NCBI RefSeq assembly: GCF_047275745.1
Contig: NZ_JBKQWU010000005.1
Coordinates: 81,946-145,945 of the forward strand
Reading direction: 5' to 3'
Source of the DNA: Amaricoccus sp047275745
GTDB lineage: Bacteria > Pseudomonadota > Alphaproteobacteria > Rhodobacterales > Rhodobacteraceae
DNA: 64,000 bases
Shown here: positions 42,722-50,822 of the stretch, in pieces
How positions within the stretch are numbered: position 1 is the stretch's first letter
Layout of the letters: each line of letters opens with the position of its first letter
Made by a program: the position numbers and the translations under genes
Notes under the pieces: model-generated
Told to the model about the DNA's origin: nothing
Database searches by the model: none
The model's input: only the letters and a program-made list of their open reading frames with translations

Positions 42722-44344
42722 GTGAACGTCGAAGGCGAAGACGGCGCTCGGATACTCGGCCTGTCCCGCAGGCTCGCGGCGTTGCACGCGACCGGGCTCG
42801 GGCTTCTGTTTCTCGTCGTGATCTCGGCGACCGCCTGGATCTCCGCGGAGCACAACACCCTCGCCCGCGTCTCCTCGCAGGAACTGGTGTCGAGCGGCAT
42901 CAAGGCGCTCCGCACCCGCCTGGGCACGCTGGTGAGCGACTATTCGATCTGGGACGAGGCTTTCGAGCGCATCCGCGACAATGACATCGACTGGATCTAT
43001 CGCAACATCGGCAGCGCGGCGGCGGAGATCGGCACCGTCGATCTGATCAAGATCGTCCCCCCGGGTGGCGGTCCGCCGCTGACCTGGCGGGAGGGATCGC
43101 CCCGGGAGGGCGAGACCGGCGTTCTGCCTCCGGAGCTCCTCGACCGCATCCTCCGGGAGTTCCGACCGGAGGATCTCGCACACGAGACGTCGCGCACCCT
43201 CCTCGCCGAGATGGACGGCGTGCCCTGGATCTTCTCGGTGGCGCCGGTCCGGCCGGTCGATGGCGTGCCCGAAGGCGTCGCGCCGGAGGATCTGGCGCAG
43301 CAGATCCACGGCTACCGGCTGGCGGGGGAACGCCTCGCCCATATCGGCCGCGAGCTTCTCATCGACGATATCCGGCTCGAAACCGGCGCGGCCCCGCCGG
43401 CCGACACCGCCTCGCTCACGCTCCGGAACGAAACGGGCGCGGTGATCGCCCATGTGGTCTGGTCGGCACCCCGGCCGGGCGCGAGCATCCTGCGCCGAGT
43501 CGGCCCGCCGCTCACCATCGCACTCGGCGTCGTCGCGGTGATCGGCCTCGTCAGCTCCCGCTCGGCGGTCCGCGCGGCGGAGCGGCTCGAGGACGCGCTC
43601 GACGCCGCCAAGGCCGCCGACCGCAGCAAGAGCGAGTTCCTCTCGAACGTCAGCCACGAGTTGCGTACGCCGATGAACGGCATCCTCGGCGTCGCCCAGC
43701 TCCTGCGGACGACCCCGCTCGACGCGGAGCAGCGGGAGTTGCTGGAGATCCTGTTCAGCTCGGCGAACACGCAGATGGCACTGATCTCGGACCTGCTCGA
43801 CCTCAGCCGGATCGAGCATGGCAACCGGACGCTCTCGGCGGCCCCCTTCCGGCCCGGCCCGATCCTGCGCGATGTCACCGAGATGATCCGGGTCGCGGCG
43901 GCGAAGAAGGAAGTCACCTTCAGCGCCGATTTCGGGCCGCTGGCGGAGCTCGAGCTCATGGGCGACGGCCGCGCCTTCCGCCAGATCCTGACCAACCTGC
44001 TCGGCAACGCGGTGAAGTTCACCGACCAGGGCGGCGTCAGCCTGCGGGCGGAGGCGCGGAGCGAGGGAGCCGGGCGGCGGCTCATGGTCAGCGTGGCCGA
44101 CACCGGCCGCGGCATCCCGGAAGCCGCCCTGCCGCGGATCTTCGAGCGGTTCTATCAGGTGGACAGTTCCGCCACCCGATCGGCCGAGGGCACGGGCCTC
44201 GGCCTCGCGATCAGTCAGTCGCTCGCGCGGATGATGGGGGGCCGGATCGAGGTCGAAAGCCGGCTCGGGGAAGGCTCGACCTTCGTCTTCACGGCGCCCT
44301 TCGACGTCGCGGGCGGGGCCGCCGGCGATCTCGACGCCGCCTGA
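42722..44344 (+). CDS. Membrane histidine kinase with CHASE4 sensor domain
   Basis: A 540-residue sensor kinase with GTG start preceded by GGAGG. Membrane helix near 22-42, periplasmic CHASE4 domain (hallmark DYSIWDEAFE near residue 73), second helix near 262-280, then HisKA (FLSNVSHELRTPMNGILGVA, His near 312). The HATPase domain has NLLGNAVKFTDQGG, VADTGRGIPEAALPRIF and GTGLGLAISQSLARMMGG. The H-box wording is that of hybrid-type kinases, but there is no receiver domain here. No response regulator is adjacent, so its partner lies elsewhere. The ligand of CHASE4 domains is unknown. It faces the SET-domain gene tail to tail. Confidence 0.92.
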   Translation: MNVEGEDGARILGLSRRLAALHATGLGLLFLVVISATAWISAEHNTLARVSSQELVSSGIKALRTRLGTLVSDYSIWDEAFERIRDNDIDWIYRNIGSAAAEIGTVDLIKIVPPGGGPPLTWREGSPREGETGVLPPELLDRILREFRPEDLAHETSRTLLAEMDGVPWIFSVAPVRPVDGVPEGVAPEDLAQQIHGYRLAGERLAHIGRELLIDDIRLETGAAPPADTASLTLRNETGAVIAHVVWSAPRPGASILRRVGPPLTIALGVVAVIGLVSSRSAVRAAERLEDALDAAKAADRSKSEFLSNVSHELRTPMNGILGVAQLLRTTPLDAEQRELLEILFSSANTQMALISDLLDLSRIEHGNRTLSAAPFRPGPILRDVTEMIRVAAAKKEVTFSADFGPLAELELMGDGRAFRQILTNLLGNAVKFTDQGGVSLRAEARSEGAGRRLMVSVADTGRGIPEAALPRIFERFYQVDSSATRSAEGTGLGLAISQSLARMMGGRIEVESRLGEGSTFVFTAPFDVAGGAAGDLDAA

Positions 44345-44479
44345 TGACCGGAGAGGCGGCCGCCGCGGGCAGCGCCGGTCCCTCTCATCCGCTGGCGAAG
44401 GTCGGACCGCGGCCTCGCAACGGTCCGGCGGGGGCCCGGCGGTGGGCATCCCGGCCAAGGGCGTGGAGCTCAGGCTCGC

Positions 44480-44956
44480 TCAGGCGGCGACCCGCTCGGT
44501 CCGGAGGCTCTTCAGGAACCGATGATGGCGCCTGCCCCCGCGCATGTAGAACGGGTGAAGCCAGTGCCCCGACTCTAGGCCCGCGCAGGACCAGAAGGTG
44601 TAGTCCTCGAACAGCTCCTCGCCCGCCGCGATGTCACGCAGGGCGACGCAGTGGTCCTGCCGGAGCTCGGGCCAGAACCCGAGCCCGACATTGGCGGCGC
44701 GGCCCGGCGCGTGGTTCATGAACTGCATTCCGTCCCGATACCAGAGGAACAGGTCGGAGGGTCCGTGCAGATAGCCGCCGTGCAATGCGAAGGCCAGATC
44801 CTCGTCGCTCAGCCGGGCCAGCGCGGCGGCGTCGCAGACATGCATGGCATCGTCGAACTGCCATAGCCGGGTTCCGGCCTTGATGGGACGCGCTGCGAAT
44901 ACTCCAGTCCCCTCGATGGGGCTCGAATTGAATTCGACGTCAACCAGCCAACTCAA
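44480..44956 (-). CDS. SET-domain protein (putative lysine methyltransferase)
   Basis: A 158-residue protein made almost only of a SET domain, the fold of SAM-dependent protein lysine methyltransferases best known from eukaryotic histones. Features: SPIEGTGVFAARPIKAGTRL (start of SET), FMNHAPGRAANVG in the place of the NHxxxPN motif, and GEELFEDYTFW for the GEELxxDY motif. There is no pre- or post-SET zinc region. The target protein is unknown; bacterial SET proteins may methylate ribosomal or DNA-binding proteins. The upstream DNA is strikingly AT-rich, suggesting transfer or special regulation. Confidence 0.85.
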   Translation of the reverse strand: MSWLVDVEFNSSPIEGTGVFAARPIKAGTRLWQFDDAMHVCDAAALARLSDEDLAFALHGGYLHGPSDLFLWYRDGMQFMNHAPGRAANVGLGFWPELRQDHCVALRDIAAGEELFEDYTFWSCAGLESGHWLHPFYMRGGRRHHRFLKSLRTERVAA

Positions 44957-45346
44957 TTCATTCTCCTTTCAGAACAAGGCGTCTTATGCTCCACGATTCA
45001 TAATATGTATTTCAATCAATACATTTCATGATCGCATTTCTCCGAACGAATCGGCGAATCGTTCAGAAATATCAGGCAGTTATACTACTAATGGTTGATT
45101 AACGGGAATCGAGGGCATCAGGCAAGCGAAAATGCACGCTATGGGTGTATTTCGCGCGATATGAGGTCGGTACGTCCATCTCCTCTCACGCGCCGGCACG
45201 CCCCGACATCGCGGCGGGCGACCGTGCCTTCGACCATTGGCCAAGAGAACCCGCCCCGGCTGTTGCGATAGCGTCGCTGCCGATGGCGCCCGGCGCGGCG
45301 GGGTCGCACACGGGTCGACCCGGTTTGACCCGGCCGCGCGCGATGC
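44957..45346. other. AT-rich intergenic region with two inverted repeats
   Basis: About 390 bases between the SET gene start and the fghA region. The first ~170 bases are far richer in A and T than the surrounding DNA. It contains ATGTATT-N6-AATACAT (45005-45024) and GAACGA-N9-TCGTTC (45044-45064). No reliable gene is seen. Both repeats lie within 110 bases upstream of the SET gene, where operators would be expected. Confidence 0.55.
45005..45024. promoter_or_regulatory. Perfect 7-bp dyad upstream of the SET gene
   Basis: ATGTATT-N6-AATACAT, 49 bases upstream of the minus-strand SET start. A second dyad, GAACGA-N9-TCGTTC, follows at 45044-45064. Possible operators; regulator unknown. Confidence 0.4.
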
Positions 45347-45527
45347 TATGGGATGACCACGGACCCGAGGGAGGAACAGGGAATGAAGACGGTTTCCGAG
45401 AACGCGGCCTTTGGCGGCACCCAGGGCGTATACACGNTATGGGATGACCACGGACCCGAGGGAGGAACAGGGAATGAAGACGGTTTCCGAGAACGCGGCC
45501 TTTGGCGGCACCCAGGGCGTATACACG
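45347..45527. other. Second scaffolding artefact: 90-base duplicate around an N
   Basis: Bases 45347-45436 are repeated exactly at 45438-45527, with a single N at 45437. As at 26.7 kb, two contig ends that overlap were joined without merging. The duplicate includes the fghA start, so fghA appears to have two starts; only one is real. Confidence 0.93.
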
Positions 45528-46304
45528 CACGCCTCGGAGGCCTGCGGCTGCGACATGACCTTCGCCGTCTACATGCCGCCGCAGGCAAAGCAGGGCCCGG
45601 TGCCGGTGCTCTGGTATCTCTCGGGCCTCACCTGCACGCACGAGAACGCGATGACCAAGGCCGGCGCGCAGGGCTGGGCGGCGCGCGAGGGGATCGCGCT
45701 CGTCTTTCCCGACACCTCCCCGCGCGGCGAGGGCGTGGCCAATGACGAGGCATATGATCTCGGGCAGGGCGCGGGTTTCTACGTCGACGCGACCGAGAAG
45801 CCCTGGGCGCCGCATTTCAGGATGTGGTCCTATGTGACCGAGGAATTGCCAAGGCTGCTCTTCCGCGAATTCGAACTGGAGGAAGGGGCGCAGGGCATCA
45901 CCGGGCATTCGATGGGTGGCCACGGCGCGCTGACGATCGCGCTCACCTATCCGGATCGCTTCCGCTCCGTCTCGGCCTTCGCGCCCATCGCGAACCCGAG
46001 CAGTTCGGACTGGGGACGCAAGCAGCTCGGCGCCTACCTCGGGCCCGAGGGCGATGCCTGGTACGCGCATGATTCGAGCCTGCTGCTGCGCGACAAGGGC
46101 TGGAAGGGGCACCTTCTGATCGATCAGGGGACGAACGACCAGTTCCTCGAGCTCCTGAAGCCCGAGGCGCTCGCGGCGGCGATCGCCGAACGTCGGCAGG
46201 CCGCGACCTTCCGCATGCAGGCCGGCTACGATCACAGCTATTTCTTCGTCGCGAGCTTCATGGAGGATCACGTGACCTTCCACGCCGAGGCGCTCTACGC
46301 ATGA
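45474..46304 (+). CDS. fghA: S-formylglutathione hydrolase
   Basis: FghA hydrolyses S-formylglutathione to formate and glutathione, the second step of glutathione-dependent formaldehyde removal. The 276-residue alpha/beta-hydrolase has LWYLSGLTCTHENAMTKAGA, the nucleophile elbow GHSMGGHGAL, the catalytic Asp in DQGTNDQF and His in AGYDHSYFFV. The true start ATG follows GGAGGAACAGGGA; an identical start region at 45383 is a copy produced by the assembly join. The formaldehyde dehydrogenase gene is not adjacent. It overlaps the next gene by four bases (ATGA). Confidence 0.95.
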   Translation: MKTVSENAAFGGTQGVYTHASEACGCDMTFAVYMPPQAKQGPVPVLWYLSGLTCTHENAMTKAGAQGWAAREGIALVFPDTSPRGEGVANDEAYDLGQGAGFYVDATEKPWAPHFRMWSYVTEELPRLLFREFELEEGAQGITGHSMGGHGALTIALTYPDRFRSVSAFAPIANPSSSDWGRKQLGAYLGPEGDAWYAHDSSLLLRDKGWKGHLLIDQGTNDQFLELLKPEALAAAIAERRQAATFRMQAGYDHSYFFVASFMEDHVTFHAEALYA

Positions 46305-46786
46305 TCTATGTCGACGCCGATGCCTGCCCGGTGCGCGACGAGGTTCTGCGCGTCGCCGAGCGGCACGGTGTCGAGGTCGTCTACGTCGCCAATGGCGGGA
46401 TCAGGCCGAGCCGGCACCCGCTCGCCCGGGTCGTGGTCGTCGATCAGGGCGCGGACGCGGCGGACAAGTGGATCGCCGACCGGATCGGTCCCGACGACAT
46501 CTGCGTCACCGTCGACGTGCCGCTCGCCGCGCGCGTGGTCGAGGCGGGCGCCCTGGCGCTCGCGCATGACGGGACGCTCTTCACCGCGCGCAACATCGGC
46601 GAAAAGCTCGCGACGCGCGATCTGATGGCCGATCTCCGCGCCGCGGACCCGTTCCGTCAGGGTGGCGGCAAGGGCTTCCGCCCGGCGGACCGCTCCCGCT
46701 TCCTCGAAGCGCTCGAACGCGAACTGCGCTCCCTTGCCCGGCCGAGTTCTCACCCAAGTCCTCCGGCCGGTCACGGAACGGCATGA
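46301..46786 (+). CDS. DUF188/UPF0178 (YaiI/YqxD) family protein
   Basis: A 161-residue PIN-like fold protein. The N-terminus MIYVDADACPVRDEVLRVAE is the family signature; VVDQGADAADKWIADR, DICVTVDVPLAARVVEAGA, and GTLFTARNIGEKLATRDLM follow. The conserved Asp residues suggest a metal-dependent nuclease, but no activity is established for the family. Coupled to fghA by an ATGA overlap, although no functional link is known. Confidence 0.93.
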   Translation: MIYVDADACPVRDEVLRVAERHGVEVVYVANGGIRPSRHPLARVVVVDQGADAADKWIADRIGPDDICVTVDVPLAARVVEAGALALAHDGTLFTARNIGEKLATRDLMADLRAADPFRQGGGKGFRPADRSRFLEALERELRSLARPSSHPSPPAGHGTA

Positions 46787-46798
46787 AGGCCGCGCGAA

Positions 46799-47407
46799 CT
46801 AGGGGAGGCAGAGCCAGATGGCCGATGAAGCAACGGCGAAGGCCATGAGCCGGCTCCAGAGGAGCGCGCCGCCCGGTGACCGGAGGAGCTTCTGCGCGGC
46901 CCCCGCGAGCAGAATGACGATCAGGAAGACCCCGAACAGGGCGATGGTCGTCGCCAGGACCAGCAGGCCGGTGTCCACCAGGCGAACCGCGGCGGGGTCG
47001 ATGACCCGGGGCAGCAGTGCGAGATAGACCGCGGCGGTCTGCGGATTGCCAAGGCAGATGACAAACCCGGCGAGGACCGAAGCGGCATGTCCGCGCACGG
47101 GCGCCGGGGCGCCGCCGACCGCCTCCGAGCAGAGCCACATCCGCCACGCCACCCAGAGCAGATAGCCGCCCCCGAGATATTTCGCGACAGACAGCAGCCC
47201 CGGATGGGCCTGAAGCCAGATCCCGAAGCCGACGCTGACCGCGATGACAACCACGACATCGGCCGCGCAGATCCCGAGGGCGAGCGCGCAGGCGCCCCGC
47301 CGATCTTCCTGAGCCGATCGCGCGGCGATCAAAGCAACGAGTGGTCCCGGAGTCAGTGTCAGCGCCGCCAATGTCGTCATGTAGGTCAGAACCGCGGACG
47401 CTTCCAT
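46799..47407 (-). CDS. LysE-family amino-acid/small-molecule exporter
   Basis: A 202-residue inner-membrane protein with six hydrophobic segments of the LysE/RhtB group, which export amino acids or homoserine lactones. The family start TLAALTLTPGPLVALIAARS and GACALALGICAADVVVV, and the C-terminal GGALLWSRLMAFAVASSAIW, are seen. An in-frame GTG at 47419 would add four residues; neither start has a strong ribosome-binding site. It is divergent from a GlxA-type regulator that may control it. Export substrate unknown. Confidence 0.88.
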   Translation of the reverse strand: MEASAVLTYMTTLAALTLTPGPLVALIAARSAQEDRRGACALALGICAADVVVVIAVSVGFGIWLQAHPGLLSVAKYLGGGYLLWVAWRMWLCSEAVGGAPAPVRGHAASVLAGFVICLGNPQTAAVYLALLPRVIDPAAVRLVDTGLLVLATTIALFGVFLIVILLAGAAQKLLRSPGGALLWSRLMAFAVASSAIWLCLP

Positions 47408-47604
47408 GACATTTACCACTACTCGATTTCTTCAATTCGCGATTCTGGCTCCGCGGGCGAGCGCTCTACCAGATCCGCTGGGAGATTTTGGCGTCCCGTG
47501 TTAGTCATCTGGCCTCGAATGTTCGTCGTTACCGGAACCGGCCTTCGGATCTCCACAGCGGGCCTTTTCGGCTCCCGGGCGATTCGACGGGAAAGGACTC
47601 GCCT

Positions 47605-48675
47605 GTGACCACCGCCTCGCCGCCGATCAGACCGCGCCAGGTCGCGGTCCTGCTCTACCCCCGGGTCGCCTCGGTCGACGTCTGCGGTCCGCTGGAGTCA
47701 TTCGGGATCGCGAATTTTCTGACCGGCCAGCGCCTCTACCACCTGATGACGGTCTCCATCGACGGGGCGCCGGTTCCCGTGGCCGGCGGCTTCCTCGAAA
47801 TCAAGCCGAGCCGCGGATGCGCGGATCTCCCGGACAGGATCGACCTGCTGCTGATCGCCGGCGGTCCCGGCTGTTTCGCGGCCTCGGAGGACAGCGCGCT
47901 CCTCGCCTGGATCCGGCGGCTGGAACCGCGCTGCGACCGCCTCGGGTCTGTCTGCACCGGTTCCACCGTGCTGCTCGCCTCCGGCGTGATGAAGGGGCAC
48001 CGTGTCGCCACCCATTGGCTCGAAGCGAGGCGGCTCGAAACCGACCGGACGATGGCGGAGCAGGTCGAGCCGAACGCGATCTTCGTCAATTCCGGGAAGT
48101 TCTGGACATCCGCCGGGATGCTCGCGGGCATCGATCTCTCGCTCGCGCTGATCGAGGCCGATTTCGGACGTCAGCTCGCCCTCGATGTCGCGCGCTTCAT
48201 GGTGCTCGTGTTGCGGCGGCAGAGCGGGCAGTCGCAGTTCAGCGCGCAACTGATGGCGGAAGCGACCGAGGACCCGCGCATCCGGCGCGTGCAGCTTCAC
48301 ATCTGGGAGCATCCGGGTGGAGACCATTCGATGCGCCGGCTGGCCGACCTCGCGGCCATGAGCGAACGCAGCCTGATCCGGCGCTTCAAGCAGGTGACGA
48401 ATGGAACGATCTCGCGCTACATCGAGGACGTGCGGCTGAACTTCGCACGCCGGCTGCTCGAAACCTCCGAACTCACGATCCAGACGGTCGCGTCGAAGAG
48501 CGGCTTCGGCTCCGCGGCGACCTTGCGCCGTGCCTTCGAACGCAGGCTCGCGGTCTCGCCGAGCGTCTATCGGGCCAGTTTCGGGCCGGACCACGCCAGG
48601 ACCGTCGGGGATGCCGTACAGGACACGATCCGGATGGATCTCGAAAGCCTCGTCATGGGCAAATCGGCCTGGTGA
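47605..48675 (+). CDS. GlxA-family AraC-type transcriptional regulator
   Basis: A 356-residue regulator with an N-terminal DJ-1/PfpI-like domain (QVAVLLYPRVASVDVCGPLE; the elbow LGSVCTGSTVLLASG; THWLEARRLE) and a C-terminal AraC DNA-binding domain (MRRLADLAAMSERSLIRRFK, then RLLETSELTIQTVASKSGFG). This is the GlxA/ArgR/GbdR-like architecture that often senses amino acids or quaternary amines. GTG start with GGAAAGGA upstream is preferred because the frame before it is poorly conserved in character. Probable target: the divergent LysE-type exporter. Confidence 0.88.
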   Translation: MTTASPPIRPRQVAVLLYPRVASVDVCGPLESFGIANFLTGQRLYHLMTVSIDGAPVPVAGGFLEIKPSRGCADLPDRIDLLLIAGGPGCFAASEDSALLAWIRRLEPRCDRLGSVCTGSTVLLASGVMKGHRVATHWLEARRLETDRTMAEQVEPNAIFVNSGKFWTSAGMLAGIDLSLALIEADFGRQLALDVARFMVLVLRRQSGQSQFSAQLMAEATEDPRIRRVQLHIWEHPGGDHSMRRLADLAAMSERSLIRRFKQVTNGTISRYIEDVRLNFARRLLETSELTIQTVASKSGFGSAATLRRAFERRLAVSPSVYRASFGPDHARTVGDAVQDTIRMDLESLVMGKSAW

Positions 48676-48696
48676 AACCTCGCGTCGCCGCGTGGC

Positions 48697-49251
48697 TCAA
48701 TGCCACATCGGACCGAACCGCCGTTCGGTATCGAGCCGGTAGAGTTCGCGCCGCCAGCGTTCGATGTCGCGCCGCAACCGGCGGATCTCGGAGCGGTCGG
48801 CTTTCGACGTGTCGCCGTCGCGCAACTCGTCGATCCGCCAGTTCGCCGCGCGGATCTGGTCCTCGACCTGGTCGATGTCGCGGTTGATCTCGTATTCGCG
48901 CAGGCCCGCGTAGTTCGCCCGGGCCAATTCGCGCTGGTCGAAGCCGTGGCAGACCGGGTTCAACCGGTCGCCCCTTCGTCCGGCCGCGTAGGCCCGCCGG
49001 GGTGTGCAATAGGCCCCGAGACCCGCGTCCCGCCCCGCGCGCCAGGCCGCGAAATCGGGGGTGATGCCGACCTCCGCGCAGGCCTTGGCATGGGCGGACA
49101 CGTAGTCCTCCGAGCGTCCGTCGGCCCCATCCGAATAGCCGATGCCGCGCCAGTCGCCGGCGCGGCAGGCTTCCTCCGACAGGCTCGCGCAACCGGCGAG
49201 GAGGCCCCCGAGGAGGCCGAGCACCACGTAGCCCGAGGAGCGCCGGCGCAT
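48697..49251 (-). CDS. DUF2799 lipoprotein
   Basis: A 184-residue envelope lipoprotein: signal MRRRSSGYVVLGLLGGLLAG with lipobox LAGC (Cys21). The mature part has the DUF2799 pattern EEACRAGDWRGIGYSDGADG, CAEVGITPDFAAWRAGRDAG and YCTPRRAYAAGRRGD, followed by a coiled-coil-like Arg/Asp/Glu-rich C-terminal helix. Function unknown. It starts five bases after the end of the upstream NUDIX gene on the same strand, so they are probably cotranscribed. Confidence 0.88.
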   Translation of the reverse strand: MRRRSSGYVVLGLLGGLLAGCASLSEEACRAGDWRGIGYSDGADGRSEDYVSAHAKACAEVGITPDFAAWRAGRDAGLGAYCTPRRAYAAGRRGDRLNPVCHGFDQRELARANYAGLREYEINRDIDQVEDQIRAANWRIDELRDGDTSKADRSEIRRLRRDIERWRRELYRLDTERRFGPMWH

Positions 49252-49256
49252 GACCG

Positions 49257-49706
49257 CTACGCCCGCGCCGCGAGGCCGGCGAAATGCCGGTCCCCGTCGA
49301 TGCTGAGCGCCCCGACCGCCGCGCCGATCGGCATCCAGACCGCCTTGTGCTGCCCGTCGCGCGGCGGCCCGCGGCGCGGCCCGGGCCGGCAGAGGTAGAT
49401 GTGACAGACCTTCCGTGCCCAGAGATCGTATTCCGGCATGTAGGTGTAGCGCTGGTAGACGCCGAGCCGCCGGATCGGGCGGACCGTCCAGCCGGTCTCC
49501 TCGAGGCATTCGCGATGCATCGCACGCAGCGCCCCCTCGCCCGGATCGAGCCCGCCCCCCGGAAGCTGCAGTTCCGATGGATCACCCGCCTGCTTGGTCA
49601 GGAGCAGATCATCCCCGCGCCGGATCACGGCATAGACGCCGGGCCGGTCGGTATAGGTCCGGCGGGGGTCGAGGGAGGAGCCGAATCTTCGCATGGGCCG
49701 CATCAT
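49257..49706 (-). CDS. NUDIX hydrolase
   Basis: A 149-residue pyrophosphohydrolase. The NUDIX box is complete (GGLDPGEGALRAMHRECLEE, then TGW: Gx5Ex7REx2EExG). The preceding VYAVIRRGDDLLLTKQ and the following LGVYQRYTYMPEYDLWARKV resemble bacterial MutT-like NUDIX proteins. Substrate unknown. Three clustered ATG codons (49706, 49703, 49694) could start it; none has a good ribosome-binding site. It diverges from hslO and precedes the DUF2799 gene. Confidence 0.87.
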   Translation of the reverse strand: MMRPMRRFGSSLDPRRTYTDRPGVYAVIRRGDDLLLTKQAGDPSELQLPGGGLDPGEGALRAMHRECLEETGWTVRPIRRLGVYQRYTYMPEYDLWARKVCHIYLCRPGPRRGPPRDGQHKAVWMPIGAAVGALSIDGDRHFAGLAARA

Positions 49707-49820
49707 AGCGCGCGGCACGGCGGGAGGAAGCGGCGAGAGGCCGCGAGCGTGTTCCGCCAAGCGTTTGAACTCGCGAAGGAGAGCGCCTATGTGCTGGGCA
49801 ACAGCCATCGGGACAAGACC

Positions 49821-50819
49821 ATGACACTCGCCGGCCGCATCGCCTGGGACGATACCATCCTGCCCTTTCAACTCGACCGCGCCGATGTGCGGGGCCGGGT
49901 GGCACGGCTCGACTCCGTGCTCGACACCATCCTCTCGCAGCATTCCTACCCCGCCCCCGTCGCCGCGCTCGTCGCCGAGGCGACGCTGATCACCGCGCTG
50001 ATCGGCCAGACGATCCGACCGGGCTGGCGGCTCAGCCTGCAGCTTCGCGGCGACGGACCGATCCGGCTCGTCGCGACCGACTACTTCGGCCCGCCCAGCG
50101 AGGGTGAGCCGGCGCGGATGCGCGCCTATGCCGGTTTCGACGCCGAGGCGCTCGCGGCCGAAGCGGGCGCGGCGAGCCCCTACGCGCTGCTCGGCTCTGG
50201 TCTTTTCGGGATGCTGATCGATCAGGGACCGGGCACGCAGCCCTATCAGGGCATCACCCCGCTCGCGGGCCGCTCGCTCGCCGACTGCGCCGAGACCTAT
50301 TTCGCCCAGTCCGAGCAGATTCCGACCCGTTTCGCGCTCGCGATGGGAGAGGCGACGGTGCCGGGCGAGCCTTCGCGCTGGCGGGCAGGTGGCGTGATGC
50401 TGCAGCACATGCCCGCCGCCTCGCCGCATGCGAAACAGGAGGCGACCGGCTTCGACGGGCTTCTGGCGCCCGAGGACATGCTGGACGGCGCGGAAGCGGA
50501 GAACTGGAACCGCGCGGTGACGCTTCTGGGCACCGTGGAGGAGACCGAGCTCATCGGCCCGCATGTCGGCCCGGACCAGCTGCTGCTCCGCCTGTTCCAC
50601 GAGGAATCGCCCCGGGTCTACAACTCGCAGCCCGTGCGGTTCGGCTGCACCTGCGGTCCGGAGAAGGTCGTGCAGTCGCTCTCGATCTACACGCCCGAGG
50701 AACTCGGGACGATGACGACGCCGGAGGGCAAGATCACCGCCGACTGCCAGTTCTGCGGCGCGCATTACGAGTTCGTGCCCGACGAACTCGGCATCCGGAC
50801 CGAGGACCCGCAGGCCTGA
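49821..50819 (+). CDS. hslO: Hsp33 redox-regulated chaperone
   Basis: Hsp33 is a cytosolic holdase switched on by oxidation: four Cys release Zn and form disulfides under oxidative or heat stress. The 332-residue protein has the Zn site CTCGPEKV and CQFCGAHYEF near the C-terminus. Upstream are LGTVEETELIGP and RLFHEESPRVYNSQPVRFGC, and the core has GLFGMLIDQGPGTQPYQGIT. The Cys spacing CxC...CxxC is intact. The frame is open far upstream; ATG 49821 fits the family's beginning. Confidence 0.96.
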   Translation: MTLAGRIAWDDTILPFQLDRADVRGRVARLDSVLDTILSQHSYPAPVAALVAEATLITALIGQTIRPGWRLSLQLRGDGPIRLVATDYFGPPSEGEPARMRAYAGFDAEALAAEAGAASPYALLGSGLFGMLIDQGPGTQPYQGITPLAGRSLADCAETYFAQSEQIPTRFALAMGEATVPGEPSRWRAGGVMLQHMPAASPHAKQEATGFDGLLAPEDMLDGAEAENWNRAVTLLGTVEETELIGPHVGPDQLLLRLFHEESPRVYNSQPVRFGCTCGPEKVVQSLSIYTPEELGTMTTPEGKITADCQFCGAHYEFVPDELGIRTEDPQA

Positions 50820-50822
50820 TGC

